From assembly GCA_035606665.1 (NCBI GenBank), contig DATNEY010000041.1:1-18147 (forward strand): a stretch of 18,147 nucleotides of DNA. Reading direction: 5' to 3'. The DNA comes from DASUGC01 sp035606665. GTDB lineage: Bacteria > Acidobacteriota > Vicinamibacteria > Vicinamibacterales > SCN-69-37. A program made the translations under genes and the position numbers. Below, piece by piece: positions 1-7,780 of this stretch. Position 1 is the first letter of the stretch. Every line of letters starts with the position of its first letter. The notes below the pieces were generated by a model. It was given only the letters and a program-made list of their open reading frames with translations, ran no database searches and was not told where the DNA came from.

Positions 1-1455
1 CTGCATCGGCGGCTTCCAGCCGGTGGCGACCAGCCTCGAGATATCCGCCTTCTCGAGGGGCATGATCAGGCTCCCCGTCCTGCCATCCCTCAGCGTCGTC
101 TCGGGGGCAGCGTCTGGCTGCGACGAAGTGTCGATCACGTACTTCCCGTCGGGCGAGATCTGGACGGCGTGCGTGCCGTCGCCGGGCGTGAGGGACACCG
201 GGTTCTTCCCGTCGAGCCCGATCCGATACAAGTGGATGAAATACGGGTCCTGGCTTTTTTCGCGGCCGGCTGCCTCATACCACATCGTTCGCGTTTCGCG
301 GTCGATGCGATTGACGCGCGTGACCGGGCCGGGGCCGGTGGTGATCTGGTTCTTCAGCCGTCCGCTCTCCAGGTCGTACAGATACATGTGCGCGGTGCCA
401 TCGCGCTGTGAATACCAGAGAACTTCTTTTGAATCCCAGAGGATTTGCCACTGCACGCGCGTCTGCACGTGCGTCTTCTCCGTCTCGGTGAAGAGCGTCC
501 GCACTTCGCCGGTCGTCACGTCGGCGAGTTTCGCGGTCGAGTTCTTGTGGAACCGATCGGTCGAGACGAGGCCGAGCTTCGTGCTGTCAGGGCTCCAAAG
601 GTACTCGCCCATGTCGATGTTGTCCTCCGACATGGCGCGATGGAAATCCGGCGCCATCAGCAGCTTCGTTACTTTCCCCGTCTCGACATCGATGATGACG
701 CGCGTGATCATCGCGACGTCCGGGTCGCCCGGCAGCGGGTACTTCCACGCGCGCAGCACGGGATGTCCGCCATTCACCGGCGTCTCGACAAGGTACATGT
801 CGCCGACTTTGCGCTCGTCCTGCTGCTGCGTCGCGATCTTCTTGCTGTCCGGCGACCACGACAGCGCCGCTCCCGCGCTCGTCGTCCATCCGGCGTTGCT
901 CGTCGCATAGCCGAAGTCTTTCACGCCGTCCGTGGTCAACTGGCGATCCTGTCCGGTGGCGACGTCGCGCACCCAGAGATTCCAGTCGCAGATGAAGATC
1001 GCCTTCGTGCCGTCCGGCGACATCGACGCCGGCGGCGGGCCCGTCATGCCGGTGACGTTGGGGCCGCACGTCTTGGTGATGGCGACACCGCCGCGTCCGC
1101 CACCTCCGCGCCCCCCGCCGCCTCCGCGGCCTCCGCGGCCGCCCGCGCCGGCTCCGGGCTCCGCAGGCGCGCCTGCGGGAGGCGTCGCCACGACTTCGCG
1201 GGTCTTCTTCACCGGATCGATGACGACGTTTTCAGTGGCACCGGCCGCGCCCGTACGCGTGTACCAGAACCGCCCGTCCGGCAGCCAGTTCGCTTGGACC
1301 GAATCATTGATGACGAGGCCGTTGAGATTCTGCGCAAGCATCTTCACGGCGCGGTCGTAGTCCGCGGTCGTCACCACACGCCGGCTTTGAGGCACGGCAG
1401 CGATGGATGTGCCGATCAGAACGAGGCCGAGAACAGCAACTATCGGGCGGGTCAT
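1..1455 (-). CDS. Exported DPP-IV-type S9 peptidase, N-terminal part (truncated by window edge)
   Basis: The minus strand is open from an ATG at 1455 to base 1, giving 485 codons with no stop. The product begins with a signal peptide (MTRPIVAVLGLVLIGTSIAA). Residues of about 95-120 are a Gly/Arg-rich run, followed by repeated propeller-type segments such as ASMSPDGTKAIFICDWNLWV and LSWSPDSKKIATQQQDERKV. Motifs such as GEYLWSPDSTKLGLVSTDRF and VQISPDGKYVIDTSS are typical of the DPP IV N-terminal beta-propeller. The visible part ends at GWKPPMQ, which in this family lies at the entry to the alpha/beta-hydrolase domain, so the catalytic Ser-Asp-His residues are outside the window. The likely role is periplasmic or extracellular removal of dipeptides from peptides. 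The start is supported by AGGAG seven bases upstream. It is divergent from the PQQ-propeller gene. The family call is firm; substrate specificity is not known. Confidence 0.88.
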   Translation of the reverse strand, partial: MTRPIVAVLGLVLIGTSIAAVPQSRRVVTTADYDRAVKMLAQNLNGLVINDSVQANWLPDGRFWYTRTGAAGATENVVIDPVKKTREVVATPPAGAPAEPGAGAGGRGGRGGGGGRGGGGRGGVAITKTCGPNVTGMTGPPPASMSPDGTKAIFICDWNLWVRDVATGQDRQLTTDGVKDFGYATSNAGWTTSAGAALSWSPDSKKIATQQQDERKVGDMYLVETPVNGGHPVLRAWKYPLPGDPDVAMITRVIIDVETGKVTKLLMAPDFHRAMSEDNIDMGEYLWSPDSTKLGLVSTDRFHKNSTAKLADVTTGEVRTLFTETEKTHVQTRVQWQILWDSKEVLWYSQRDGTAHMYLYDLESGRLKNQITTGPGPVTRVNRIDRETRTMWYEAAGREKSQDPYFIHLYRIGLDGKNPVSLTPGDGTHAVQISPDGKYVIDTSSQPDAAPETTLRDGRTGSLIMPLEKADISRLVATGWKPPMQ

Positions 1456-1462
1456 AAGTGTG

Positions 1463-1467
1463 CTCCT
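1463..1467 (-). promoter_or_regulatory. Shine-Dalgarno of the S9 peptidase gene
   Basis: On the minus strand AGGAG lies seven bases before the ATG at 1455. This fixes the start of the peptidase gene and fits the signal peptide that follows. Confidence 0.7.
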
Positions 1468-1477
1468 GAAGACCGGG

Positions 1478-1485
1478 ATTATAGT
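1478..1485. promoter_or_regulatory. Overlapping divergent -10 elements (TATAAT minus, TATAGT plus)
   Basis: The 36-bp divergent gap holds a perfect TATAAT on the minus strand (1483-1478) and TATAGT on the plus strand (1480-1485), overlapping by four bases. The minus element would give a short leader that includes the AGGAG. The plus element ends exactly 6 nt before the GTG start at 1492, so that transcript would be leaderless or nearly so. No convincing -35 hexamer is seen on either side. Promoter function is inferred from position and sequence. Confidence 0.4.
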
Positions 1486-1491
1486 TCGACT

Positions 1492-2721
1492 GTGCTCCTC
1501 GGGCGTCTGCCGATCCCTGCTCTCGCGTGTGCGGTCTGTCTGACGCAGGCCACCGCGGCGCAGAACTGGCCGCAGTTCCGCGGACCGACCGGACAGGGCC
1601 TCTCGGACGACGCGAGCGTTCCGATCGAATGGAGCACCGCGCGAAACGTGCGGTGGAAGACGCCGGTCCCGGGCAAGGGCTGGTCGTCGCCGGTGGTCTT
1701 GGGCGATCGCGTGTGGTTGACGACCGCCATCGTGCAGAGCGCCGCCGCGTCGTTGAGATTGCTGGCGTTCGACGTCAACGACGGACATCCGCTCCTGAAC
1801 GTGGAAATCGCGAAGGTCTATCGCGATGAGTTCAGCAAGAACCCGAAGAACTCTGAAGCCACGCCGACACCTCTCATCGTTGGCGATCGCGTGGTGGTGC
1901 ATTTCGGATCGACCGCCACCGCCGCCGTTTCGATGACCGGGCAGATCCTCTGGAAGACGGAGTTGCCGCATCCCAATCAGCACGGTCAGGGCAGTTCACC
2001 GGTGCTCGCCGGCGGCCTCGTGGTGATCAACTGCGATGGATTTGAAGATCCGTACGTGGTCGCCATCGACCCGGCGAACGGCAAGACGAAATGGCGGCGC
2101 CCGCGGCGCCAGCCGACGAGCCAGGCGTACTCGACACCGCTCGAAATCAACGTCAACGGTTCTCCTCAACTCGTCTCCGTCGGCGCGTTCTGGACCACGG
2201 CGCTCGAACCGGCGACCGGCCGCGAGATCTGGCGCGTCGGCTACCGGGAGGGATTCTCAAACGTCCCCCGCCCCGTTTTCGCGCACGGACTCGTCTACAT
2301 CACGACCGGATTCCAGCAGCCGTCACTGCTGGCGATACGGCCGGACGGAACCGGTGACGTGACGAAGACGCACGTGGCGTGGTCCACATCACGCGGGGTG
2401 CCGTATACCTCTTCACCGATCGCCGTGGGCGATCTGCTCTACATGGTCAACGATGTGGGCATCGCCAGCGCGCTCGATGCGCGCACGGGCGACCCGCGGT
2501 GGGTGCAGCGCCTCGGCGGCAACTTCTCGGCCTCGCCGGTCGCGGCGGGTGGACGCCTGTACTTCACGAACGAAGACGGCGACACGACGGTCCTCGCAGC
2601 CGGCGCGGAGTTCCGCGTGCTGGCGCGTAATTCGCTGGGCGAAGCCATCCAGGCGTCACCCGCCATCACCGGCGGATCAATCCTCATTCGCACTGACACG
2701 TCTCTTTACCGGATCCAGTAG
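1492..2721 (+). CDS. Exported PQQ-like beta-propeller repeat protein
   Basis: This protein of about 409 residues starts at a GTG codon. That start gives a clean signal peptide (MLLGRLPIPALACAVCLTQA, cut near TAAQ); the reading frame stays open further upstream, but there it only mirrors the opposite-strand peptidase. The mature protein begins WPQFRGPTGQG, the usual opening of PQQ-like (quinoprotein-type) propellers, followed by blades such as VRWKTPVPGKGWSSPVVLGD, SSPVLAGGLVVINCDG, VVAIDPANGKTKWRR and SALDARTGDPRWVQRLGG. Proteins of this type are often annotated as outer-membrane-biogenesis or dehydrogenase-like propellers. No catalytic quinoprotein residues can be assigned, so a binding or scaffold role in the periplasm is as likely as an enzyme. 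There is no Shine-Dalgarno; the TATAGT hexamer 6 nt upstream suggests a leaderless transcript. Confidence 0.85.
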   Translation: MLLGRLPIPALACAVCLTQATAAQNWPQFRGPTGQGLSDDASVPIEWSTARNVRWKTPVPGKGWSSPVVLGDRVWLTTAIVQSAAASLRLLAFDVNDGHPLLNVEIAKVYRDEFSKNPKNSEATPTPLIVGDRVVVHFGSTATAAVSMTGQILWKTELPHPNQHGQGSSPVLAGGLVVINCDGFEDPYVVAIDPANGKTKWRRPRRQPTSQAYSTPLEINVNGSPQLVSVGAFWTTALEPATGREIWRVGYREGFSNVPRPVFAHGLVYITTGFQQPSLLAIRPDGTGDVTKTHVAWSTSRGVPYTSSPIAVGDLLYMVNDVGIASALDARTGDPRWVQRLGGNFSASPVAAGGRLYFTNEDGDTTVLAAGAEFRVLARNSLGEAIQASPAITGGSILIRTDTSLYRIQ

Positions 2722-2814
2722 CACTCTGCTCCGTTCCCCAAAGTGGGCAAGCCGTCACCATCGGTTGGCAGGTCTCGCGCCCCGGCCGCCGCCGGATTCG
2801 CGATTCTTCGTGGT

Positions 2815-3087
2815 ATGGCCTCTGCAAACAGAGAGCGCATGAAACGGCAATGGAACCAGCGGCTCGCGGACGCGAACACCGAGATGCAGGACAGCCTCGA
2901 TCGGGACGAGGACCAGATCCTCGCAAGCTATTCGCTGCTCGGATCGATTCTCGCCTTCGTGCTCCTTGGCTACCTCGTCGATCGATGGACCGGTGAAGCG
3001 CCGACCTTCCTTGTCTCCGGTGCCATCGCGGGCATCGCCGTCGGCTTCTACACCCTGGTCACGACGGTCCGAAGAACCGGGCGCTAG
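2815..3087 (+). CDS. AtpZ/AtpI-like small membrane protein
   Basis: The product has about 90 residues. A charged, helix-forming N-terminus (residues 1-35, rich in Arg, Asp, Gln and Glu) is followed by two transmembrane helices, ASYSLLGSILAFVLLGYLVD and FLVSGAIAGIAVGFYTLV, separated by the short loop RWTGEAPT. The pattern G-x2-LDR-x(4-6)-PxFL-x(3)-G-x(3)-G-x(3)-GFY matches the AtpZ/AtpI family, which is usually linked to F-type ATP synthase assembly or Mg2+/Ca2+ movement. No atp genes are nearby, so this is an isolated copy. I place the start at the ATG at 2815. A GTG at 2743 is in frame but would add an unlikely Pro/Arg/Ala-rich leader, and an ATG at 2839 preceded by AGAGAG is an alternative. 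Confidence 0.7.
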   Translation: MASANRERMKRQWNQRLADANTEMQDSLDRDEDQILASYSLLGSILAFVLLGYLVDRWTGEAPTFLVSGAIAGIAVGFYTLVTTVRRTGR

Positions 3088-3120
3088 CAGATCGCTCATC
3101 GCGCCGGCAGCGTGACCCGA

Positions 3121-3126
3121 TAGAAT
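3121..3126 (+). promoter_or_regulatory. Candidate -10 hexamer TAGAAT before the reductase gene
   Basis: TAGAAT ends 14 nt before the ATG at 3141, and no Shine-Dalgarno lies between them. Transcription starting about seven bases downstream would leave a leader of only a few bases. No -35 element is recognisable. This is a weak call. Confidence 0.25.
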
Positions 3127-3140
3127 GCTCGCCGGCTTCG

Positions 3141-4703
3141 ATGGCGCTGACAATCGGATTCATCGGACTCGGCGTGATGGGCCGTCCCATGGCCCTGAAC
3201 CTCCGCAAAGCGGGCTTTCCAGTGGTCGTCCACTCCCGCAGCCGCGCTCCCGTCGAGGCGCTGGTCGACGCGGGCGCGCGCGTGGGCGGGACGCCGCGCG
3301 GTGTCGCAGAGGAATCCGATGTCGTCATCACGATGCTGCCGGACACTCCGGACGTCGAGAAGGTGATCGAGGGACCCGACGGCGTCCTCGAAGGCCTTCG
3401 CCCGGGCGCGGTCGTGATCGACATGAGCAGCATTTCACCGGATGCCACGCGGCGGCTCGCGGCGCGCATCGCCGAGCGCGGCGGCGCCATGATCGACGCG
3501 CCCGTGAGCGGCGGCGAGATCGGCGCGAAGACCGGGACGTTGTCGATCATGGCCGGCGGCGATGAGCAGGCGTTCGAGCGCGCACGGCCGGTCCTCGCTG
3601 CGATGGGCGCGCCCGAACGGATCGTCCGCATCGGCCCGTCTGGCGCGGGCCAGGTCTGCAAGATCTGCAACCAGATGGCGATTGGCGGCGCGCTCGCGGG
3701 CGTGAGCGAGGCGTTCGCGATCGCCCGCGCGGCCGGCATCGATGCCGCGCTCGTGCGCCAGGCTCTGCTCGGCGGCTTCGCCGCCAGCCGCGTGCTCGAA
3801 GTGCACGGCGAGCGGTTGCTGACGGGAAACTTCGTTCCCGGCTTCCGTACCGCGCTGTACCAGAAGGACTTACGGCTCGCCGCTGAAACCGCGCGCGACC
3901 TCAACGTCAGAACCCGCGCTACGGACGTCGTCTCGTCGCTCGTAGACGCGCTCGCGGACGCCGGCTCGGGCCACCTCGACTATGCCGCGATCGGGACGAT
4001 GGTCCCCGGGGTACCAGTCGTCGCGTGCGGCGAAGTCGCGGCGATTGATGTGACGAGCGTCACTCTCGATGACGCGCGAAGGGCGTTCGCGTGGGCGCAG
4101 CCGACGCTCATGCGACAGGCTTGGCTTCAGCAAAGGGGCCGGGCGTCTTTTTCTGAGGAAATTACGCCCGGCCCCATTTTTCAGCCGGCGGTGGTACGGA
4201 CGGCCTGGCACGGCCAGTATCTATATGTACTGGCGGATCTTACGGACACGGACGTAACAAACACCGCCACCGGACACGGTCAGCGATTCTGGGAGCTGGG
4301 CGACACGTTCGAGATGTTCTTACGCCGCGACGGCCTCGGCTCGTACATTGAGTGCCACGTGACCCCGAACAATCACAGGCTCCAGCTGAGGTTTCCGGCA
4401 TCGGGCCCGAGCGCAACCTCGTTCGAGGCCGCGTTGATTCCTGGCGATGGTTTCGAGTCGCGCACGTGGCAGCGCGAGGACGGCCGGGGTTGGAGCGTGC
4501 TGGCCGCGATTCCGGCGAGTCTCGCCGGCGCGGTGGATTCCCCGCTCGCGGGTTCGACCTGGCGGTTTTCCTTCAGCCGCTACGACTACACCCGGGGCGC
4601 GGATACGCCAGTCATCTCTTCGACGTCCCGGCACGCTGCGCCGTCATTTCACCGGCAGCACGAGTGGGGACTGCTGCGGTGTGCCCAGCATCCGGCGGGC
4701 TGA
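3141..4703 (+). CDS. GarR/3-hydroxyisobutyrate dehydrogenase-type reductase fused to a CBM9-like domain
   Basis: This is a 520-residue protein. Residues 1 to about 287 form a complete beta-hydroxyacid dehydrogenase: nucleotide-binding GFIGLGVMG at residues 6-14, ITMLPDTPDV, VIDMSSISP, the substrate loop DAPVSGGE, and catalytic K174 in GQVCKICNQ. KxxNQ together with the DMSSIxP motif is closer to tartronate-semialdehyde reductase (GarR) than to mammalian 3-HIBDH. The dehydrogenase's usual C-terminal signature (HLDYAAI) lies just before M287. The frame then continues without a stop into about 230 residues resembling a CBM9-like sugar-binding domain (AWHGQYLYVLADLTDTDV, FWELGDTFEMFLR, ECHVTPNNHRLQLRFP). 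No signal peptide is present, which is odd for a CBM. The ATG at 3999 (M287) could be a separate start for the second domain. A 12-bp inverted repeat (4135-4175) is translated inside the second part. The dehydrogenase call is firm, the CBM9 call good, and whether one polypeptide is really made is uncertain. Confidence 0.8.
   Translation: MALTIGFIGLGVMGRPMALNLRKAGFPVVVHSRSRAPVEALVDAGARVGGTPRGVAEESDVVITMLPDTPDVEKVIEGPDGVLEGLRPGAVVIDMSSISPDATRRLAARIAERGGAMIDAPVSGGEIGAKTGTLSIMAGGDEQAFERARPVLAAMGAPERIVRIGPSGAGQVCKICNQMAIGGALAGVSEAFAIARAAGIDAALVRQALLGGFAASRVLEVHGERLLTGNFVPGFRTALYQKDLRLAAETARDLNVRTRATDVVSSLVDALADAGSGHLDYAAIGTMVPGVPVVACGEVAAIDVTSVTLDDARRAFAWAQPTLMRQAWLQQRGRASFSEEITPGPIFQPAVVRTAWHGQYLYVLADLTDTDVTNTATGHGQRFWELGDTFEMFLRRDGLGSYIECHVTPNNHRLQLRFPASGPSATSFEAALIPGDGFESRTWQREDGRGWSVLAAIPASLAGAVDSPLAGSTWRFSFSRYDYTRGADTPVISSTSRHAAPSFHRQHEWGLLRCAQHPAG
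4135..4181. repeat. Long inverted repeat with trailing T-run inside the fusion gene
   Basis: GGGGCCGGGCGT (4135-4146) and its exact complement ACGCCCGGCCCC (4164-4175) flank a 17-base AT-richer loop. The right arm is followed by ATTTTT (4176-4181) and the left arm is preceded by AAA. In RNA this would fold like an intrinsic terminator in the plus direction, yet it sits mid-gene. The encoded peptide (around residues 332-346, RGRASFSEEITPGP) does not resemble the surrounding CBM9-like sequence, consistent with an inserted palindromic element. Confidence 0.8.
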
Positions 4704-4713
4704 AGCCCGCCGG
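4692..4713. repeat. REP-like palindrome carrying the stop codons of two convergent genes
   Basis: CCGGCGGGCT (4692-4701), a GA centre and AGCCCGCCGG (4704-4713) form a perfect 10-bp-arm palindrome, followed by CTAC. The TGA ending the plus-strand fusion gene (4701-4703) is in its centre. The TAG ending the minus-strand GH127 gene (4716-4714) starts at its right edge. It is related to the palindromes at 9176 and 11889 by the GCCGG...CTNNAG...CCGGC pattern. It may form a bidirectional end structure for the converging transcripts, although there is no T-run. Confidence 0.8.
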
Positions 4714-7700
4714 CTACTGAAACTTCACCTGCACGTAGACCGAGTGCCGGCCGTACGTCTCGTAGAACGGCTTGAATTGGGCACCGGCAATCTGGAAGCG
4801 AAGCGTCGCAGGATCGCCAGTGATCGACTTGCTGATGTCCTTCGCGTCCAGCACCACCTGACGCCAGTCGGTGCGCGCGTCGGTTTCTTCCGCAGCCAGC
4901 AGCACGGGGCCGTAAAACAGGCTGGCGACATTCGGCTGATCCATCACGTGATCGAGATGGAAGGTGAACGGCGTCTTCATTTCGATGGTGTCGCCATCGC
5001 GCCATGTGCGTGACACTTTCACGTAGGTCCCCGGTACAGCCTTCACCTGTTCAACACGACCGTTGACCTTCACCACCACGCCGCGGGTCGCCCAGCTGGG
5101 CACGCGCAGGTTCACGTCGAAGCGGCCGGCGCCTCCGATGATGAGCTTCGTCGTATCCGCGTACGGGAAGTCCGTGACCTGCTGGACCTTCACCTTGCGC
5201 TCCGTCCAGTTCAACGTGGACGGAATGAACAGATTCACGTAGAGCGACTGGTTATTGGCGCCGTGGAAGTAGATCGTGTCCTGGAGCTTCGTGTTGCTCT
5301 CGAGCGCCGTGCCGTTGCAGCACGTGAACCCGCTCATGTTTGCGTTGCCGAACTGCTTGCGCGCGCCCGGATTGAGCGGCACGTGATACGTGTTGCCCGC
5401 GTCCTGCTCCGCCACGGACGACAGGATGTGGTTATAGAGCGCGCGCTCGTAGTGGTCCATGTACTTCGCCGTCTGGTCGTACATGAACAGCTGGCGATCC
5501 AGCTTCAGGATGTTGTAGGTCGCGCAGGTCTCGTTCTGGCCGCCGGTCGCGAAGCCGTTCTCCCAGAGCGTGGATGGCTGCGCCGTGAAGACCTCAGCGT
5601 TGTTGGGATTCCTGGCGCCGGCGACGCCGCCGATGCTGTACATGTAGCCGTCGTTCACGATCTGCCAGAAGTTCGTGGCGATGTCGTAGTACGGCAGCTC
5701 CTTCGAGTCACGGTAGGTCTCGAGCGCACCGGTGATCTGCGGGATGTGCTGATTCGCGTGCCTGCCCCGAACCGTGTCCACGTTCTTCGCGAGTCCGCCT
5801 TCGCGCGCAGCGTTGCCGTAGAAAAAGTTGGTGTTGTCGAAGAGCTTCGCTGTATCGAGAAAGCGCTGCTCGCCCGTCAGGCGGAACAGCCGCGCCATCG
5901 CTTCGTTCATGCCGCCGTACTCGCCGGCGATGTACCGGCTCCACATGCGGATGCGCGTTTCGGCCGGAAGCGCGGCCAGCCGCGCCTGCACCCACCCGCC
6001 CATACCGCGCGCGATCTCGAGGGCCTTCTTGTTGCCCGCGACTTCATACGTGTCGAGCAGGCCCGCAAGGATCTTGTGCAGCGTGTAGTACGGCGCCCAG
6101 ATCTGGCTGTCCTGCGTGCCGTACGTCGCACCGCGCTCGAGCATGATGAACTGATCGGGCGGATACGCGCTGATGAAGCCCGTGCCCCAGTTCCAGTAGT
6201 CAGTACGAATCTGACCTGCTCTGAAATTCGAGTCGTAAGCCTGCCGGCCCGGCCCGATCGGCACCGCAGTTGGATCCGTCACTGACGGCCCACCTGCCTT
6301 TTCCGGCTTGCCCGACTTCTGCTGCAGGTCGTACAGCGTGTCGACGAGATAGTTCATTCGCTGGAGGAACGTCTTCTGCAACGCGGGGTCGTAGCCGGTG
6401 CTCGCGTACGCCTGCGCGATCGCCGTCAGGTAGTGCCCGCTCGCGTGTCCCCGCAGCCTCGTCGTCTGGCTGTCCCATCCGCCGAGCGCCTTTGCGCCTT
6501 CCGGCTGCGCCTGACCGAATGTCTCTCTGAAATTGAAAAGGAAGCTGTCCGGATTCGACGCGGCGAGACCGCGCAGGAACTTGTCCCGGTTCTTCATGAA
6601 TTGCGTTTCGCGTCCCTTCGAGTCTTTCTCGAGCAGAACCCGATCGAGCGCAAATGCTTCCACGAGGCGTTCTGGAGGCGCGGTCGGACGGGCCGGATCC
6701 TTCACGATGATCGTGGCGTTTGCCTGGAGAACGGTGCCAGGCACGCGACCGGCAACCGTGTACGTGCCGGGCTTCGCCACAGAAGAGGTGTCCGTCGGCG
6801 ACGGCCAGATCACCCGCACGTCACGGGCGACGCCACCCGCATACGTCGCGGGCACAAAGGCCGGCAGATGCGGAAGAATGCCAACCGGTGTTTCAACCGT
6901 GAGGCTCGGAACCTTCACGAGGATTGACGAGAAGGGCGACTCCTTCGGAATGTTCGCCGTGGAAATCTCCGGCGCCGCGCCCCGGCCCCTCGCCTGCTGC
7001 GGAGCGGCTGCCGTCGCCAGCGCGTTCCGGCGAATCGAGGCGATGGGCTCGTCACCGAGCGCCACGCGATAGAGCCGGATGTCACGGAACCGCGCGTGCA
7101 CCGTCGGTGCGCCCTCATCCAGTGCGCGCCCGAGGAGAAGTCTGTTCGTGGTGGACGCCGCAGGCAGAATCTGCGCGGGCGTCACGTCAACATTCGTCGC
7201 CTGGCCCACTTTGCCGCCGTCAATGTACGCGCTCAGTACTTTGCTCGCGGGGTCAAGCACGACCGCAAAGTGTGTCCACTGGTTGTCGACGACGGCCTTC
7301 GACGGCGTCTCGCCACGGACCTTGCCGCCAACAGACGCAGACGCGCGGAAACCCTGCGCGTCGATGACGGCGGTAAGCCTCGTCGACGCATTCGCGCCGA
7401 AATCGAAGATCGGTCCCGTCGCGCGCGTAGGCATGTACAGCCAACCCACGACTGCGACAGCGTCTTCACCTGCGAGCGCATTCGCCGGCAACTGCACGTA
7501 GCTGCCATCGCCCGTCAACAGCAGCACGCGGCGTCCGCCATCGTCCACGAACACGCCGCCCGGTCCAGCCATGCGCCCGTGAAGCTGGTTTCTCGACGAA
7601 TCCTCGAGGTTGCCGTTGAACTGGTACCGCGCGATCAGGCTGGTCTCACCGATGCCGTCGAGGAACTGATCGCCTCCCTGCTGCGCATTGGACTGGTGCG

Positions 7701-7758
7701 CGAAGGCGGCTGTCAGTGCGGAGAGAGCCAGGACGCAGACGATCAGGACTCGGGGCAT
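4714..7758 (-). CDS. Exported multidomain GH127 (beta-L-arabinofuranosidase family, DUF1680) enzyme
   Basis: This is a 1014-residue protein. A signal peptide (MPRVLIVCVLALSALTAAFA) is followed by a LamG/concanavalin-like domain at about 40-240 (RYQFNGNLEDSS, NQWTHFAVVLD, FRDIRLYRVAL). A short Gly/Arg linker and a Big_4-type Ig-like domain at about 280-358 (VAKPGTYTVAGRVPGT) come next. The (alpha/alpha)6 GH127 catalytic domain runs from about 365 (RGHASGHYLTAIAQAY, AGEYGGMNEAMARLFRLTG, RHANQHIPQITGALETY). In this family a Cys coordinated to Zn acts as nucleophile. The matching residues are present: E743 and C745 in ETCATY, and C813-C814 in FTCCNG. The likely role is release of L-arabinose from arabinan-type glycans or glycoproteins outside the cytoplasm; the exact substrate is unknown. 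The start lies 22 bp after the VWA gene, suggesting co-transcription. No clear Shine-Dalgarno is seen. Confidence 0.9.
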   Translation of the reverse strand: MPRVLIVCVLALSALTAAFAHQSNAQQGGDQFLDGIGETSLIARYQFNGNLEDSSRNQLHGRMAGPGGVFVDDGGRRVLLLTGDGSYVQLPANALAGEDAVAVVGWLYMPTRATGPIFDFGANASTRLTAVIDAQGFRASASVGGKVRGETPSKAVVDNQWTHFAVVLDPASKVLSAYIDGGKVGQATNVDVTPAQILPAASTTNRLLLGRALDEGAPTVHARFRDIRLYRVALGDEPIASIRRNALATAAAPQQARGRGAAPEISTANIPKESPFSSILVKVPSLTVETPVGILPHLPAFVPATYAGGVARDVRVIWPSPTDTSSVAKPGTYTVAGRVPGTVLQANATIIVKDPARPTAPPERLVEAFALDRVLLEKDSKGRETQFMKNRDKFLRGLAASNPDSFLFNFRETFGQAQPEGAKALGGWDSQTTRLRGHASGHYLTAIAQAYASTGYDPALQKTFLQRMNYLVDTLYDLQQKSGKPEKAGGPSVTDPTAVPIGPGRQAYDSNFRAGQIRTDYWNWGTGFISAYPPDQFIMLERGATYGTQDSQIWAPYYTLHKILAGLLDTYEVAGNKKALEIARGMGGWVQARLAALPAETRIRMWSRYIAGEYGGMNEAMARLFRLTGEQRFLDTAKLFDNTNFFYGNAAREGGLAKNVDTVRGRHANQHIPQITGALETYRDSKELPYYDIATNFWQIVNDGYMYSIGGVAGARNPNNAEVFTAQPSTLWENGFATGGQNETCATYNILKLDRQLFMYDQTAKYMDHYERALYNHILSSVAEQDAGNTYHVPLNPGARKQFGNANMSGFTCCNGTALESNTKLQDTIYFHGANNQSLYVNLFIPSTLNWTERKVKVQQVTDFPYADTTKLIIGGAGRFDVNLRVPSWATRGVVVKVNGRVEQVKAVPGTYVKVSRTWRDGDTIEMKTPFTFHLDHVMDQPNVASLFYGPVLLAAEETDARTDWRQVVLDAKDISKSITGDPATLRFQIAGAQFKPFYETYGRHSVYVQVKFQ

Positions 7759-7780
7759 GATGCCGCGAGTTTACCAAGAC

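Noticed and set aside
23..1491. Long plus-strand open frames opposite the DPP-IV-like peptidase, including an upstream extension of the PQQ-propeller gene
   Set aside because: The minus strand here encodes a recognisable signal peptide and beta-propeller in one uninterrupted frame. The plus-strand frames are Arg/Pro/Ser-rich and match nothing.
2743..2814. Upstream in-frame GTG start for the AtpZ-like protein
   Set aside because: It would add a Pro/Arg/Ala-rich leader that does not look like a signal peptide or a family N-terminus.
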